A DNA stretch of 64,000 bases, from the NCBI RefSeq assembly GCF_029893805.1, contig NZ_JARXYP010000002.1, positions 682,001 to 746,000 of the forward strand. Direction: 5' to 3'. Position 1 is the first letter of the stretch. Each line of letters opens with the position of its first letter. The translations under genes and the position numbers were made by a program. The DNA is from Streptomyces sp. SAI-135. Its GTDB lineage: Bacteria; Actinomycetota; Actinomycetes; Streptomycetales; Streptomycetaceae. Positions 27,522 through 36,731 of this stretch are shown here, one piece after another. The notes below the pieces were generated by a model. The model did not search any database. It had not been told where the DNA came from and saw nothing but the letters and a program-made list of their open reading frames with translations.

Positions 27522-28568
27522 ATGTCGTCGTACACCACATCGCATGGGCTCCTTCTGGAACCGGTGGTTGAGGCGTTCCTCCACGCCTCCTCCCCCGTCG
27601 AGCGGGATGCGCCCGGTGGCCGCAGAGCTCTGGAACGGGCGCAGTCCGGCCGGGCCTTGCTGCCGGAGACCGACGCCGAGTGGGTGACGGTCCCGGGCGG
27701 CCCGACCGGAGGTGTGCCGGTGCGGATCGTCCGCCCGCGCGGCACCACCGCCGTACTGCCCGTCGTCCTTTGTCTGCACGGGCCGGGCTGGGTGTTCAGC
27801 AGCGCCGTCACGCACGACCGGCTGGTGCGTGAACTGGCGGTGGGTGCCGACGCCGCCGTGGTCTTCCCCGAGTACACGCGCCCGCCCGAGGCCGCTTACC
27901 CGGTCGCCCTCCAGCAGATCCACACGGTGGCCCGCCGGCCGGCCGGCGAGAACGGGCCGGGCGGGCTCGACGGCACCCGCATGGCCGTCGCGGGAGACTC
28001 CGCCGGAGGCACCCTGGCCGCCGCGCTGACTCTGCCGGCCAAGGAACACGGTGACGTGCGCTTCGCTCACCAGGTGCTGTTCTGCCCGGTCACCGACGCG
28101 GGCTGCGACAGCGCTTCGTACGAAAGGTTCGCTTCCGGCTACCGCCGTGCGCACGCTCGGCAGCGTGACCAGTTGGCCGGACTGCCGCCCGGCCTCGTCA
28201 TCACCGCCGAGGCGGACGTGGTGCGCGACGAGGGCGAGGCGTACGCGGCCGGACTCAGGGCGGCCGGTGTGCCGGTCACCGCCGTCCGCCACCTCGGCGT
28301 CGTCCACGGCTTCGTGCTGCTCGACGCCCTGCGCGGCTCCCAGGCCGCCGCGTCGGCCATCGCCCTGGCCTGCGACACCCTGCACAGCGCCCTGCACGAC
28401 GCACTGCCGAAGGCTTGCCCTCGATGGACGCCCGCCCAGGCGCAGAGGGCCTGGCCCCGACGTTCCACACCTCGCCGCAGGAGCCGGACATGCACGCCCC
28501 GTCCATCCCCGTGGCACTCGTCCACCGGCTGTGTCCGTCGGGTCGGCAGCGTGAGGTCGAGTCCGTGA
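27522..28568 (+). CDS. Alpha/beta hydrolase fold-3 (HSL-like) protein, probably damaged
   Basis: From the ATG at 27522 (GGAAGGG before it) the protein follows the hormone-sensitive-lipase-like pattern: CLHGPGWVFSSA (HGGG replaced by HGPG), VVFPEYTRPPEAAYPVAL, AVAGDSAGGTLAAALTL (Ser nucleophile), VITAEADVVRDEGEAYA (Asp) and LGVVHGFVLLDAL (His). Two things look wrong. Between FASGYRRAH and QLAGLPPGL about 30 residues usually present (the segment with Trp/Tyr and ASPLRA) are missing. The normal end near DTLHSALHDAL has no stop, and an Arg-rich tail runs into the LAL remnant. It may be a decaying gene. It is divergent from the AraC regulator. Confidence 0.65.
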   Translation: MSSYTTSHGLLLEPVVEAFLHASSPVERDAPGGRRALERAQSGRALLPETDAEWVTVPGGPTGGVPVRIVRPRGTTAVLPVVLCLHGPGWVFSSAVTHDRLVRELAVGADAAVVFPEYTRPPEAAYPVALQQIHTVARRPAGENGPGGLDGTRMAVAGDSAGGTLAAALTLPAKEHGDVRFAHQVLFCPVTDAGCDSASYERFASGYRRAHARQRDQLAGLPPGLVITAEADVVRDEGEAYAAGLRAAGVPVTAVRHLGVVHGFVLLDALRGSQAAASAIALACDTLHSALHDALPKACPRWTPAQAQRAWPRRSTPRRRSRTCTPRPSPWHSSTGCVRRVGSVRSSP

Positions 28569-28759
28569 GCCGCTCGCTCGGCCACGCTCGGAGCACGACG
28601 TCCTCGCTGCGGCGGTACGCCACCGTGGTCCGGCTGCGCGGCAGCTTCGGCGAGGGACCGGGCGGCCGTCCCGGCTCCGTAGACTCGCTGACGGCGCTCG
28701 TCGAGAGCGTTGCCGCACAGGCCCGGGGCACCGGCCTCGGCGGCCGGTCGAAGGGATGA
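28508..28759 (+). pseudogene. Remnant of a LAL-type LuxR regulator gene
   Basis: This frame encodes RLRGSFGEGPGGRPGSVDSL and TALVESVAA, which matches LRGSFDEGLGGPPGSVISLT and TALAESVAA inside the intact regulator just downstream (about residues 440-470). A preceding stretch (VESVSRSLGHAR) also resembles ESVNRLLDHAQ there. The DNA at 28612-28720 clearly resembles 30061-30170. No AAA or helix-turn-helix part remains. Its stop overlaps the ATG of the intact gene (ATGA). It is best read as a deleted paralogue or a partial duplication. Confidence 0.65.
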
Positions 28760-31476
28760 ACGTGGACCTCATCGGCCGGGAAGCGCAACTCGGGTTGCTG
28801 CACGGCGTGCTGTCGGAGGTGGGCAGCCGCGGGGCGGCGGTCCTGGTCCGCGGAGCACCGGGCATCGGCAAGACCTCCTTGCTCGCGGCGACGGGAGAAC
28901 TGGCGGAGTCGCTCGGGTTCCGAGTGCTCCACGCCGTGGGTGTCGAAGTCGAGAGCCACCTCCCCTTCGGCGGTCTCCAGCAGCTGCTGCGACCGCTCGG
29001 TCCCGCGCGGACGGAAGGCAGCGCTCACCGCCCCGTACTGGCGGCCGCGCTCGGCCATGCCGAGGCCGAGGTGCCCGACGTCTTCATGGTGGGTCTCGCC
29101 GTGCTCGATCTCATCACCGACGTCGCCGCGACCGCGCCGGTCCTGATCCTCGCCGACGACGCGCAGTGGCTCGATGACGCCACGGTCAGCGTCCTCGCCT
29201 TCATGGCGCGCCGGATCGGCTCGGAGCCGGTCGTCGTGGTCGGCGCCGCGCGGGACGGCTACCGGTCGCGGCTGAGCCCCGACGAACTCACCACCGTTGC
29301 GCTGGAACCGCTCTCCCACGACGACTCTGCGGCGCTTCTCGACGGCCGGGCCCCCGGCCTGCGGCCGGCCGCGCGGCGCAGACTGCTCGCGGCGGCGGCC
29401 GGCAATCCTCTGGCCCTGTCCGAGCTGTCCCGCACGCTGGACAAGGCAGCCGACCCGGACGAGACGTTCCTGCCGCTCACCGAACGTCTGGAGCGCGCGT
29501 TCACCGACCGGGTGGCGACACTGCCGGCGGCCACGCGGGCCGTCCTGCGGGTCGCAGCTCTCGACGGCGGTTCGTCGCTCAGCGAGATCTTCGCTGCGGC
29601 CCGGCTCCTGGCCGGTGCGGCCGTGGGGATCGGTGATCTCGAACCGGCCCTGCGGGCCCGGCTGGTCTCGGTCGCCGGGGTCGAACTGCGCTTCGGGCAT
29701 CCCCTGATGCGCTCGGCGATCCAGCAGACGATGCCCACGGCGGAACGCCAGGCCGCACACGCCGCCCTGGCGACGGTGCTCGACGCCCACCCCGACCGCC
29801 GGACGCGGCACCGAGCCGCGGCCACCTCGACCACGGACGAGGCCCTCGCCCAGGCGCTGGAGGACTCCGCCCTTCGAGCCGCACGCCGCGGGGCTATCGG
29901 AGAAGCGGTCACGGCCCTCGAACAGGCGGCGGTGCTCAGCGGCGATCCCGTCCACCGCATCGAACGCCTGCTGCGCGCCGCCGACTACGCCGTCGAGCTC
30001 GGGCGGCCGGAGTCCGTGAACCGCTTGCTCGACCACGCGCAGACCGCGGCACTGTCACCTCGGCAGCGTGCCACGGTGCTCTGGCTCCGTGGCAGCTTCG
30101 ACGAGGGGCTGGGCGGCCCTCCCGGCTCGGTGATCTCCCTCACGGCGCTGGCCGAGAGCGTCGCCGCGGACGACCGGGCCCTGGCTCTGCGGATCCTGTG
30201 GAGTGCCGCGCAGTTGTGCTTCTGGTCCGAACCCGGCCCGGAGGCGCGACGCCGGATTCTGGACGCGGTCGAGCACATGGTGTCGGCCGACCTCGATCCG
30301 TGGCGGCTGGCCATATGTGCCTATGCGGCGCCGGTCGAGCGGGGCGCGTTCGTCCTGAACGGGATCCGGGAGCTGACGCCGAAGGGCGGCGACGACGGTC
30401 GCGCCTACCGGATGCTGAGCACGGCGGCGCTGCTGGCCGGCGGCTTCGACGCCGCGCGTGCCTTCGCCGCGGCCGGGAGTGTCGGTCTGCGGGCCCAGGG
30501 CCGCCTGGGTCTGCTGGCGCGCACGGCCGGCGCACAGGCCTGGTCCGACATCGTCGTCGGTGACCTCGGCGCTGCCATCTCGGCCACGGAGGAGTCACGC
30601 CGTCTGGCACGCGAGACGACCCAGACGACGATGTACGCGCTGATGACCGCGATAGCCGCGAAGCTCGCTGCGTTGCGCGGGGAGGTCGACGACGCTCTGC
30701 GGCTCGCCGAGGAGGCCGAGGAGATCGGCCTGCCCGCGGGAGCGCGTCCCGTGCTGGCGATCGCGCTGATCGCCCGCGGGACGGCCGCCCTGGCCGCGGG
30801 ACGGTTCGAGGAGGCGCTGGGCCACTTCCGCCGGGTGCACGATCCCTCCGATCCCGCCTTTCAGGTCGCACTGCGCCTCACGGCCGTCGGCGATCTCGTC
30901 GACGCGGCGGTGCACTGCGGACGTGCGGACAGCGTCGTGCCGATCGTGGCGGAACTCGAGGACATCGCCGCCGTGACTCCGGCACCGGTGCTGCACGCCG
31001 AACTGCGCCTGGCCCGCGCGCTCCTGGTTGACGACGATGCCGCGGCCGAGGTGTTGTTCGATACGGCGTTGCAGGCGGACCTGGCCGCTTGGCCGCTGAT
31101 CCGGGCCCGGACCCACCTGGCCTTCGGGGAGTGGCTCCGGCGCCGCCGCCGGTCCGTGGAGTCACGGGACCACCTTCGTGTCGCGCGGGACATGCTCGAC
31201 GCGCTGGGGGCGATCCCGTGGGGCGAGAAGGCCCGCCGCGAACTGCGCGCGGCCGGCGAGACCAGCCGCCGCCGCGATCCGGACGCCCGCGACCAGCTGA
31301 CCCCGCACGAGCTGCAGATCGTGCAGCTGGCCGCCGAGGGACTGACCAACCGCGAGATCGGCCGGCAGCTGTATCTCTCGCACCGGACGGTCAGCTCCCA
31401 CCTGCACCGCATCTTCCCCAAACTCGGCGTCGTCTCCCGTGCCGAGCTGCGGACGGTGGTCAGCGCGTTGCGCTGA
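28756..31476 (+). CDS. LAL-type LuxR transcriptional regulator (AAA ATPase plus helix-turn-helix)
   Basis: The 906-residue protein has an N-terminal AAA/NACHT-like ATPase (Walker A GAPGIGKTS at 33-41, Walker B LILADDAQWLD near 130), a long TPR-like helical middle, and a C-terminal LuxR helix-turn-helix (about 845-906, LTPHELQIVQLAAEGLTNRE and SHRTVSSHLHRIF). This is the MalT/LAL layout: ATP- and ligand-dependent activators common in Streptomyces secondary-metabolite and accessory regions. The start overlaps the stop of the remnant frame. Signals and targets are not apparent; a related regulator follows directly. Confidence 0.92.
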   Translation: MNVDLIGREAQLGLLHGVLSEVGSRGAAVLVRGAPGIGKTSLLAATGELAESLGFRVLHAVGVEVESHLPFGGLQQLLRPLGPARTEGSAHRPVLAAALGHAEAEVPDVFMVGLAVLDLITDVAATAPVLILADDAQWLDDATVSVLAFMARRIGSEPVVVVGAARDGYRSRLSPDELTTVALEPLSHDDSAALLDGRAPGLRPAARRRLLAAAAGNPLALSELSRTLDKAADPDETFLPLTERLERAFTDRVATLPAATRAVLRVAALDGGSSLSEIFAAARLLAGAAVGIGDLEPALRARLVSVAGVELRFGHPLMRSAIQQTMPTAERQAAHAALATVLDAHPDRRTRHRAAATSTTDEALAQALEDSALRAARRGAIGEAVTALEQAAVLSGDPVHRIERLLRAADYAVELGRPESVNRLLDHAQTAALSPRQRATVLWLRGSFDEGLGGPPGSVISLTALAESVAADDRALALRILWSAAQLCFWSEPGPEARRRILDAVEHMVSADLDPWRLAICAYAAPVERGAFVLNGIRELTPKGGDDGRAYRMLSTAALLAGGFDAARAFAAAGSVGLRAQGRLGLLARTAGAQAWSDIVVGDLGAAISATEESRRLARETTQTTMYALMTAIAAKLAALRGEVDDALRLAEEAEEIGLPAGARPVLAIALIARGTAALAAGRFEEALGHFRRVHDPSDPAFQVALRLTAVGDLVDAAVHCGRADSVVPIVAELEDIAAVTPAPVLHAELRLARALLVDDDAAAEVLFDTALQADLAAWPLIRARTHLAFGEWLRRRRRSVESRDHLRVARDMLDALGAIPWGEKARRELRAAGETSRRRDPDARDQLTPHELQIVQLAAEGLTNREIGRQLYLSHRTVSSHLHRIFPKLGVVSRAELRTVVSALR

Positions 31477-31484
31477 CCACCGTC
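31452..31484 (+). terminator. Hairpin containing the LAL gene stop codon
   Basis: GACGGTGGTCAGCGC (31452-31466) and GCGCTGACCACCGTC (31470-31484) form a perfect 15-bp stem with a 3-base loop. The stop codon TGA (31474-31476) lies in the right arm, so the end of the coding sequence doubles as the terminator. Confidence 0.75.
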
Positions 31485-31556
31485 ATGTGACGCTCGCTCG
31501 GCGTGGGGCAGCGCGCCTAGCGTCTGAACCGGGCGGAGCAGCGCGAAGGGGAGCTC

Positions 31557-34325
31557 ATGGTGTGGTCAGGGGTCGATCGGACGGCGGGAGCGCCGATGGT
31601 CGGCCGGCACGCGGAGCGTGAGGCGATCGGAAGGCTGCTCGCATCGGTCCGGGACGGGTTCAGTGGAGTCCTGGTGCTCACCGGCGACGCGGGAGTCGGC
31701 AAGTCGCGGCTTCTGGAGTACGCCGCCAAGTCCGCCGAGGACCTGACAGTCGTCAGGCTGGTCGGCGTGGAGGCCGAGACCCGACTGGGCTACGGCGCCC
31801 TGCACCGGCTCCTGCGCCCCCACCTGGGCCGGCTGTCCGCTCTGCCGCAGCGCCAGCGTGAGGCCCTCACCGGCGCTTTCGGCCTGGCCGAGGGCTCGCC
31901 GTCCGACCGCCATCTGGTCGGACTGGCCGCGCTCACACTGCTCTCACAGGCGGCCACGGCGGCGCCGATGCTCTGCCTGGTGGACGACGTGCAGTGGCTG
32001 GACCGCGAGTCCGCGGAGACCCTGGCGTTCGTCGGCCGGCGCCTGTACGCGGACTGCCTCGGACTGCTGTTCGCCGGACGCGCCGGGACAGGCGGTCACG
32101 ATGTCTTCGGCGCCCTGCCCGGACTTCGGCTGGAGGGGCTCGCGGCCGACGAGGCCCGGGCCCTGCTGGCCGACAGCGTGACAGGTCACCTGGACCAGAC
32201 AGTCGCCGAGCGGCTCGTCACCGGCACCGGAGGCAACCCGCTCGCGCTCACGGAACTCGCCGTGAACCTGGACGCGACACAGCTGGCCGGGGTCACACCA
32301 CTGCCCGAGCCGCTGCCGCTGAGCCGGCATCTGGAGGAACACTTCCGGCAGACCGCGGCGCTGCTGCCCGCCGACACCCAGACCCTGTTGCTGCTCATGG
32401 CCGCGACGCCGACGGACGACCGAGCGGCGCTGTGGCGCGCCGCCGGCGCCCTGGGGCTGTCCATCCGGTCGGCCATGCCCGCGATCACCGCGGGGATACT
32501 GAACCGCCATGTCGTCGGGGAATTCCGCCACCCGCTGATCCGGTCGGCGGTTCACTCGGCCGCGTCCGCCGAGGAGCGACGCACCGTGCAGGCGGCACTC
32601 GCCGCCACGAGCGCCCCCGAGCGCCGGGCCTGGCATCTGGCCGAGGCGACCCACGGTCCGGACGACAGCGTGGCCGCGGAGCTCGAAGCCGCCTCCGAAC
32701 TGGCCCAGACCCGTGGCGGATACTCCGAACAGGCCCTGGTCCTCACCCGGTCTGCCGAGTTGACCGCGCACCCGGGCAAGCGGGCCGAGCGCTATCTCGA
32801 CGCGGCGGCGGCGCACCTCGCCTCCGGCAATCTGCCGGCGGCCCAGCCGCTGCTCGACCTGGCCACCCCCGACCTGGCCGGCCCGGCCGCCCGGGCCCGC
32901 GCGACACGGCTGCGGGCGTCCATCGAGATGGCCTGGGCCCGCCCCCGCGAAGTGCCCGCGATGCTGCTGGACGCGGTGGCCGACCTCGGCACCGCCGATC
33001 CCACGGCGACCTGGGACCTGCTGCGCGAGGCGACGCATGCTGCGATCTTCGGCGGACGCGCGATCACGGGAACGACACCCCGCGAGGTCGCCAAGGCCGC
33101 CGCCGACGCCTGGCACGCGCCGGAGTTGCCCGCCTGGAGCCCCGATCCGCTGATGGCGGCGCTGGCCCGCCTGCTCGCCCACGGCTACGCCGCGGGAGCT
33201 CCGGAGCTGACCGCGGCCCTGGCCCGCTTGCGCACCGCCGACGAACTCCAGGACCGGAACACGTTCAGCGCCGTCGTCAGCCTCGCCGGCGACGAGTTGT
33301 GGGACATCGAGGCCAAGCGGGAGATCCTCGCGAAACTGGTGACGGCGGATCGCGACCACGGAGCGCTCTACGGGCTCAGCATCGCGCTGGTCGCCGTCGC
33401 GACCGTGGAGATCTGGGACGGCCGGTTCGCCGTGGCCGAGAGCTGCTTCGACGAGGCGGACGACTACATGGCCGCGACCGGATTCAGCGTGTCGGGAGAC
33501 TTCAACAGAGCTCTGCTGTACGCCTGGACCGGCCGGGAGGCCGAGCTGCGGGCCGCGGTCGCGACGATGCACGCCATGGCCGAGAACCTGGGACTCGCAC
33601 TGAACCGGCGGTGGATCGGCCAGGCCCTGAGCATCTTCGAGATCGGTCGCGGACGGTACCGAGAGGCTCTCGACGCCCTGCTCGCCGTCTTCGACCACGA
33701 TCCGCTGGTCCTCGGCGACATCAATCTCGCCGGAATGGTCGAAGCCGGGCTGCGGGCCGGCGACCGGAAGGCCGCGGTCATGGCCATGGAACGCATGCAG
33801 GAGCGCGCTCCCCTGGCCGGCACCCCGTGGGCTTTGGGTCTGCTCGCGCGCTGCCGGGCCCTGATGTCCGACGACGACGGAGCCGAGCAGCTGTACCAGG
33901 AATCCATCTCGCAGCTCGAGAAGGTCCCGGTGGCCGTGGAGCTGGCATGGTCGCGCCTGCTCTTCGGCGAGTGGCTGCGCCGCCGCAGGCGTCGTGCCGA
34001 TGCCCGGGTCCAGCTGCGGGCCGCTTACGAGTCCTTCGCCTCCTGGGGAGCCGCGCCCTTCGCCGAACGGGCGAGAGTGGAGCTGCTGGCCACCGGGGAG
34101 ACCGCACGCAAACGAACGGTCGACACCCAGTTCGACCTCACCCCGCAGGAACTCCATGTGGCGATCCGGGCCGCGTCGGGGTTGACCAACGCGGAGATCG
34201 CCACCCAGCTGTTCGTCACCACCTCGACCATCGAGTTCCATCTGAGCAGGGTCTTCCGCAAGCTCGGCATCACATCGCGCAAGCAGATCGGACGCAAGCT
34301 GAGCGAGAGGGACGCCGACGATTGA
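31557..34325 (+). CDS. Second LAL-type LuxR transcriptional regulator
   Basis: The 922-residue protein has the same layout as its neighbour: Walker A GDAGVGKS (43-50), Walker B CLVDDVQWLD (about 140-149), helical repeats, and a C-terminal LuxR domain (DLTPQELHVAIRAASGLTNA, TTSTIEFHLSRVFRKLGI). Middle regions differ enough from the first gene that this is not a recent duplication. It is preceded by GAAGGGGAG and follows the neighbour after 80 bases including a terminator. The two may form a regulatory pair, but the target is unclear. Confidence 0.92.
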   Translation: MVWSGVDRTAGAPMVGRHAEREAIGRLLASVRDGFSGVLVLTGDAGVGKSRLLEYAAKSAEDLTVVRLVGVEAETRLGYGALHRLLRPHLGRLSALPQRQREALTGAFGLAEGSPSDRHLVGLAALTLLSQAATAAPMLCLVDDVQWLDRESAETLAFVGRRLYADCLGLLFAGRAGTGGHDVFGALPGLRLEGLAADEARALLADSVTGHLDQTVAERLVTGTGGNPLALTELAVNLDATQLAGVTPLPEPLPLSRHLEEHFRQTAALLPADTQTLLLLMAATPTDDRAALWRAAGALGLSIRSAMPAITAGILNRHVVGEFRHPLIRSAVHSAASAEERRTVQAALAATSAPERRAWHLAEATHGPDDSVAAELEAASELAQTRGGYSEQALVLTRSAELTAHPGKRAERYLDAAAAHLASGNLPAAQPLLDLATPDLAGPAARARATRLRASIEMAWARPREVPAMLLDAVADLGTADPTATWDLLREATHAAIFGGRAITGTTPREVAKAAADAWHAPELPAWSPDPLMAALARLLAHGYAAGAPELTAALARLRTADELQDRNTFSAVVSLAGDELWDIEAKREILAKLVTADRDHGALYGLSIALVAVATVEIWDGRFAVAESCFDEADDYMAATGFSVSGDFNRALLYAWTGREAELRAAVATMHAMAENLGLALNRRWIGQALSIFEIGRGRYREALDALLAVFDHDPLVLGDINLAGMVEAGLRAGDRKAAVMAMERMQERAPLAGTPWALGLLARCRALMSDDDGAEQLYQESISQLEKVPVAVELAWSRLLFGEWLRRRRRRADARVQLRAAYESFASWGAAPFAERARVELLATGETARKRTVDTQFDLTPQELHVAIRAASGLTNAEIATQLFVTTSTIEFHLSRVFRKLGITSRKQIGRKLSERDADD

Positions 34326-34349
34326 GCTCGCCGCCTCGAAGGCGGAAGG

Positions 34350-34802
34350 TCAACAGCTCCAACTGTAGAGACCACCACCCGTGTTCACCGCGGACACCGC
34401 CAGCCGGGCAACCCCCTGAAGGACTGCCATCAGGTCGTCGTCGGTCATGTCGTCCCCGTCCTCGGACCGGAGCCGCGTGGACCAGCGGTCGGCGAGCTCT
34501 TCGAGTTGGACGGGGCTCGCGCCGGCCAGTGCCCGGGTCAGCCGCTCCGGCAGAGCGAACACCTCGATGCCGTCGTTCATGGGGGTGGTCACCCATCGCG
34601 GCCACTCCCACCCGAGGAGCCGCTCAAGCGGCGGGGCCTCGGCCGAGGGCTCCGCGAAGTACATGTCCCACTCGACGACGGCACTGTCCGGCTCCACGAA
34701 ACGGCAGGCCACCGTCGGGAAGGCCGCCCCAGGTCCCCGCAGCCGCGTCCTGGCGGCGGTCGTGTCGTCGGGCGCGAGGAAGAACACGATGTCGTGGGCC
34801 AT
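34350..34802 (-). CDS. Hypothetical protein
   Basis: The 150-residue protein (MAHDIVFFLAPDDTTAA to GGGLYSWSC) is acidic and has coding-type composition, with segments such as VEWDMYFAEPSAEAPPLERLLGWEWPRWV and TPMNDGIEVFALPERLTRAL. It has no signal, membrane helix or motif I recognise. It is convergent with the LAL gene and lies about 150 bases from the divergent TetR gene. Confidence 0.7.
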   Translation of the reverse strand: MAHDIVFFLAPDDTTAARTRLRGPGAAFPTVACRFVEPDSAVVEWDMYFAEPSAEAPPLERLLGWEWPRWVTTPMNDGIEVFALPERLTRALAGASPVQLEELADRWSTRLRSEDGDDMTDDDLMAVLQGVARLAVSAVNTGGGLYSWSC

Positions 34803-34956
34803 CCGGGCATGATGGCAGCTCGTCGTACGGACGCGATGTGCCCGGGTGAGCTCGCGGTGAACCAGTCCGTGGGTCCCGGCCCAGCTCCGCAGGTCGGGGC
34901 GGAACGGATACAGCGTTTCCGATAATCGGTTCCTGTCAGGCGGCATACTTTTGCGC

Positions 34957-35655
34957 GTGTCGACATCACGAGATCAGCTGCGAGGAAGCGAGTCGCCGAG
35001 GCGGCGCTCTCCCGGCCGTCCGCCCATCCCGCTGGAGCGGATCGTCGCCGCGGCGGTGCAGATCGTCGACGAGGAGGGTGCCGAGGCCCTGTCGATGCGC
35101 ACCCTCGCCCAGCGCCTGGGCTCCGGCACGGCCACGCTCTACCGGCACTTCGACAACCGGGCGGCTCTGGTGGCCCACGTCGTGGACCGCATGTTCGGCG
35201 GCGTCGAGATCGAAGAGGACGAGTTCGCCGCCATGGGCTGGCGGGACGCCTGCCGCGCAGGGGCGCAAGCCATGTTCGACGCGGTGAGCCGGCACGAGAA
35301 CGTGGCGCCGCTGCTCGTCGAGGGGATCCCTGTCGGCCCGAACGCGATGGCCGTGCGGGAGCGCTGCATCGCCGTCCTGCTCGCGGACGGGTTCCCGCCA
35401 CGGGTGGCGGCGCACGCCTACGCCACTCTCTCCCGTTACGTCCTCGGCTTCGCCATCCAGATGCGCGGGCTCCACGGCACTGAAGAGTCCGGCAGCGACA
35501 GCCAGGCGTCCGCCGTCTTCCGGGCCGCGGATCCCTCGACGTATCCCGCCACCGCGGCGGTGGCCGACTGGATGCCGGTGCCGCTGGAGGACGAGTTCCG
35601 CTTCGGCCTGGAACTCCTCCTGGACGGGCTCGGCCGACTGCGCGAGGGCGACTGA
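34957..35655 (+). CDS. TetR-family transcriptional regulator
   Basis: The 232-residue protein has a basic N-terminus, then the TetR helix-turn-helix at about 22-68: PLERIVAAAVQIVDEEG, LSMRTLAQRLGSGTATLYRHFDNR. The C-terminal part resembles the TetR_C/TetR class II fold (RCIAVLLADGFPPRVAAHAYATL, YVLGFAIQMRGLHG, FRFGLELLLDGLGRL). The GTG at 34957 is chosen; a TTG two codons earlier is possible, and neither has a strong ribosome site. The neighbour on the opposite strand is the hypothetical gene, a possible target. Confidence 0.88.
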   Translation: MSTSRDQLRGSESPRRRSPGRPPIPLERIVAAAVQIVDEEGAEALSMRTLAQRLGSGTATLYRHFDNRAALVAHVVDRMFGGVEIEEDEFAAMGWRDACRAGAQAMFDAVSRHENVAPLLVEGIPVGPNAMAVRERCIAVLLADGFPPRVAAHAYATLSRYVLGFAIQMRGLHGTEESGSDSQASAVFRAADPSTYPATAAVADWMPVPLEDEFRFGLELLLDGLGRLREGD

Positions 35656-35948
35656 CCGCCGGCAGGACACGCTGCCGCACGCACCGTGGTGCCCGGACGG
35701 GCGGCAGGGACGACAGGGCGCCCCTTCTCGAACGGCTGCACCCACCGGCCCGGGCACGCTCCGCATCCGCATCCGCGTCCGCATCCGACGCGGCGAACCA
35801 GCTCTGCGGCGGGCGACATGAGCACAAGACGCGGCCCAGACCTGGCCGTCCCGTTCCGTCCCGTCCCGTCCCGTCCGAAGATCGCGCCACTCGGAAACGC
35901 TGTGAGGGGTAAGTCAGTAGGGTGAGACGACCAGAGCGAGGAGGATCG

Positions 35949-36731
35949 GTGAGAGCGGCGCGCACGCTGGCGACACTCGACGAGACCGGCATCGGTGATC
36001 ACGTCTGCCAGATGATGGGGCCGACGGACGATCTCATCGACCGCAGCCGGGCCTTCGTCGCGGACGGGGCCCTGTTCGGCGACAAGGTGATGATCGTCGG
36101 CCCCGCGGTGGAGGCGGCCGGGGAGTTCGCACAGACGGTGCTCGACCCCGCCCGGCTGGACGGCTCCCTGATCGCCGCGGTGCGCCGCGAGGCGGAGAGC
36201 GCCGGGCGTGAGGGATACCGGTCGTTGCGCGTGCTGCACCACGTGACCCCCGGCGCGTGGTCCGAGGGGCCCGAGGAACTGCTGCGCAGCGAGCTGGATC
36301 TGGAGGAGTTCGCCGCCGACAGCGGCGCCCTGGTGGTCTGCGCGTACCGCGGCGCCGAATGGGACGCTTCTACACTGGAAGAAGTCGGGTGTGTGCATCC
36401 CCACCATCTGGGCAGCCGTCCGGCATCACCAGCGTTCAAGGTGTACCGGACGGGAAAGGAAGGCTGGACGGTGAACGGGACCATCGACGCCGAAGGCGCC
36501 GACGCTTTCGGTGCGGTCCTGTGCACGCTGCTCGCACAGAGCGCGACCGTACGCCTGCTCTGCCACGGTCTGGAGTTCTTCGACGCGGCAGCGATGAGCA
36601 CCCTGGCCGACGCGTCCCGATATCTTCCCGATCGCAAAGTGGTCCTGGAAGGAACGAACGAGACACTGCGGCTCGCGTGGGAGCTCTCCGGCTTCGCCGT
36701 CCCCTCGATTCCGGTGGTGATGGCGCCGTGA
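35949..36731 (+). CDS. MEDS-domain protein with STAS-like C-terminus
   Basis: The 260-residue protein begins with a MEDS-type sensor domain (DHVCQMMGPTDDLIDRSRAF, GDKVMIVGPA, about 15-160) and ends in an anti-sigma-antagonist-like fold (TVNGTIDAEGADAFGAVLCTLL, LLCHGLEFFDAAAMSTLADAS, about 175-258). MEDS domains appear in actinobacterial light, redox and anti-sigma regulators. The GTG at 35949 follows AGGAGGA. Its end overlaps the partner's GTG start (GTGA), so the pair is co-translated and likely interacts. Confidence 0.8.
   Translation: MRAARTLATLDETGIGDHVCQMMGPTDDLIDRSRAFVADGALFGDKVMIVGPAVEAAGEFAQTVLDPARLDGSLIAAVRREAESAGREGYRSLRVLHHVTPGAWSEGPEELLRSELDLEEFAADSGALVVCAYRGAEWDASTLEEVGCVHPHHLGSRPASPAFKVYRTGKEGWTVNGTIDAEGADAFGAVLCTLLAQSATVRLLCHGLEFFDAAAMSTLADASRYLPDRKVVLEGTNETLRLAWELSGFAVPSIPVVMAP

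Noticed and set aside
35855..35880. CGTCC tandem array before the MEDS gene
   Set aside because: Simple sequence of about five units; no feature beyond slippage-prone DNA.
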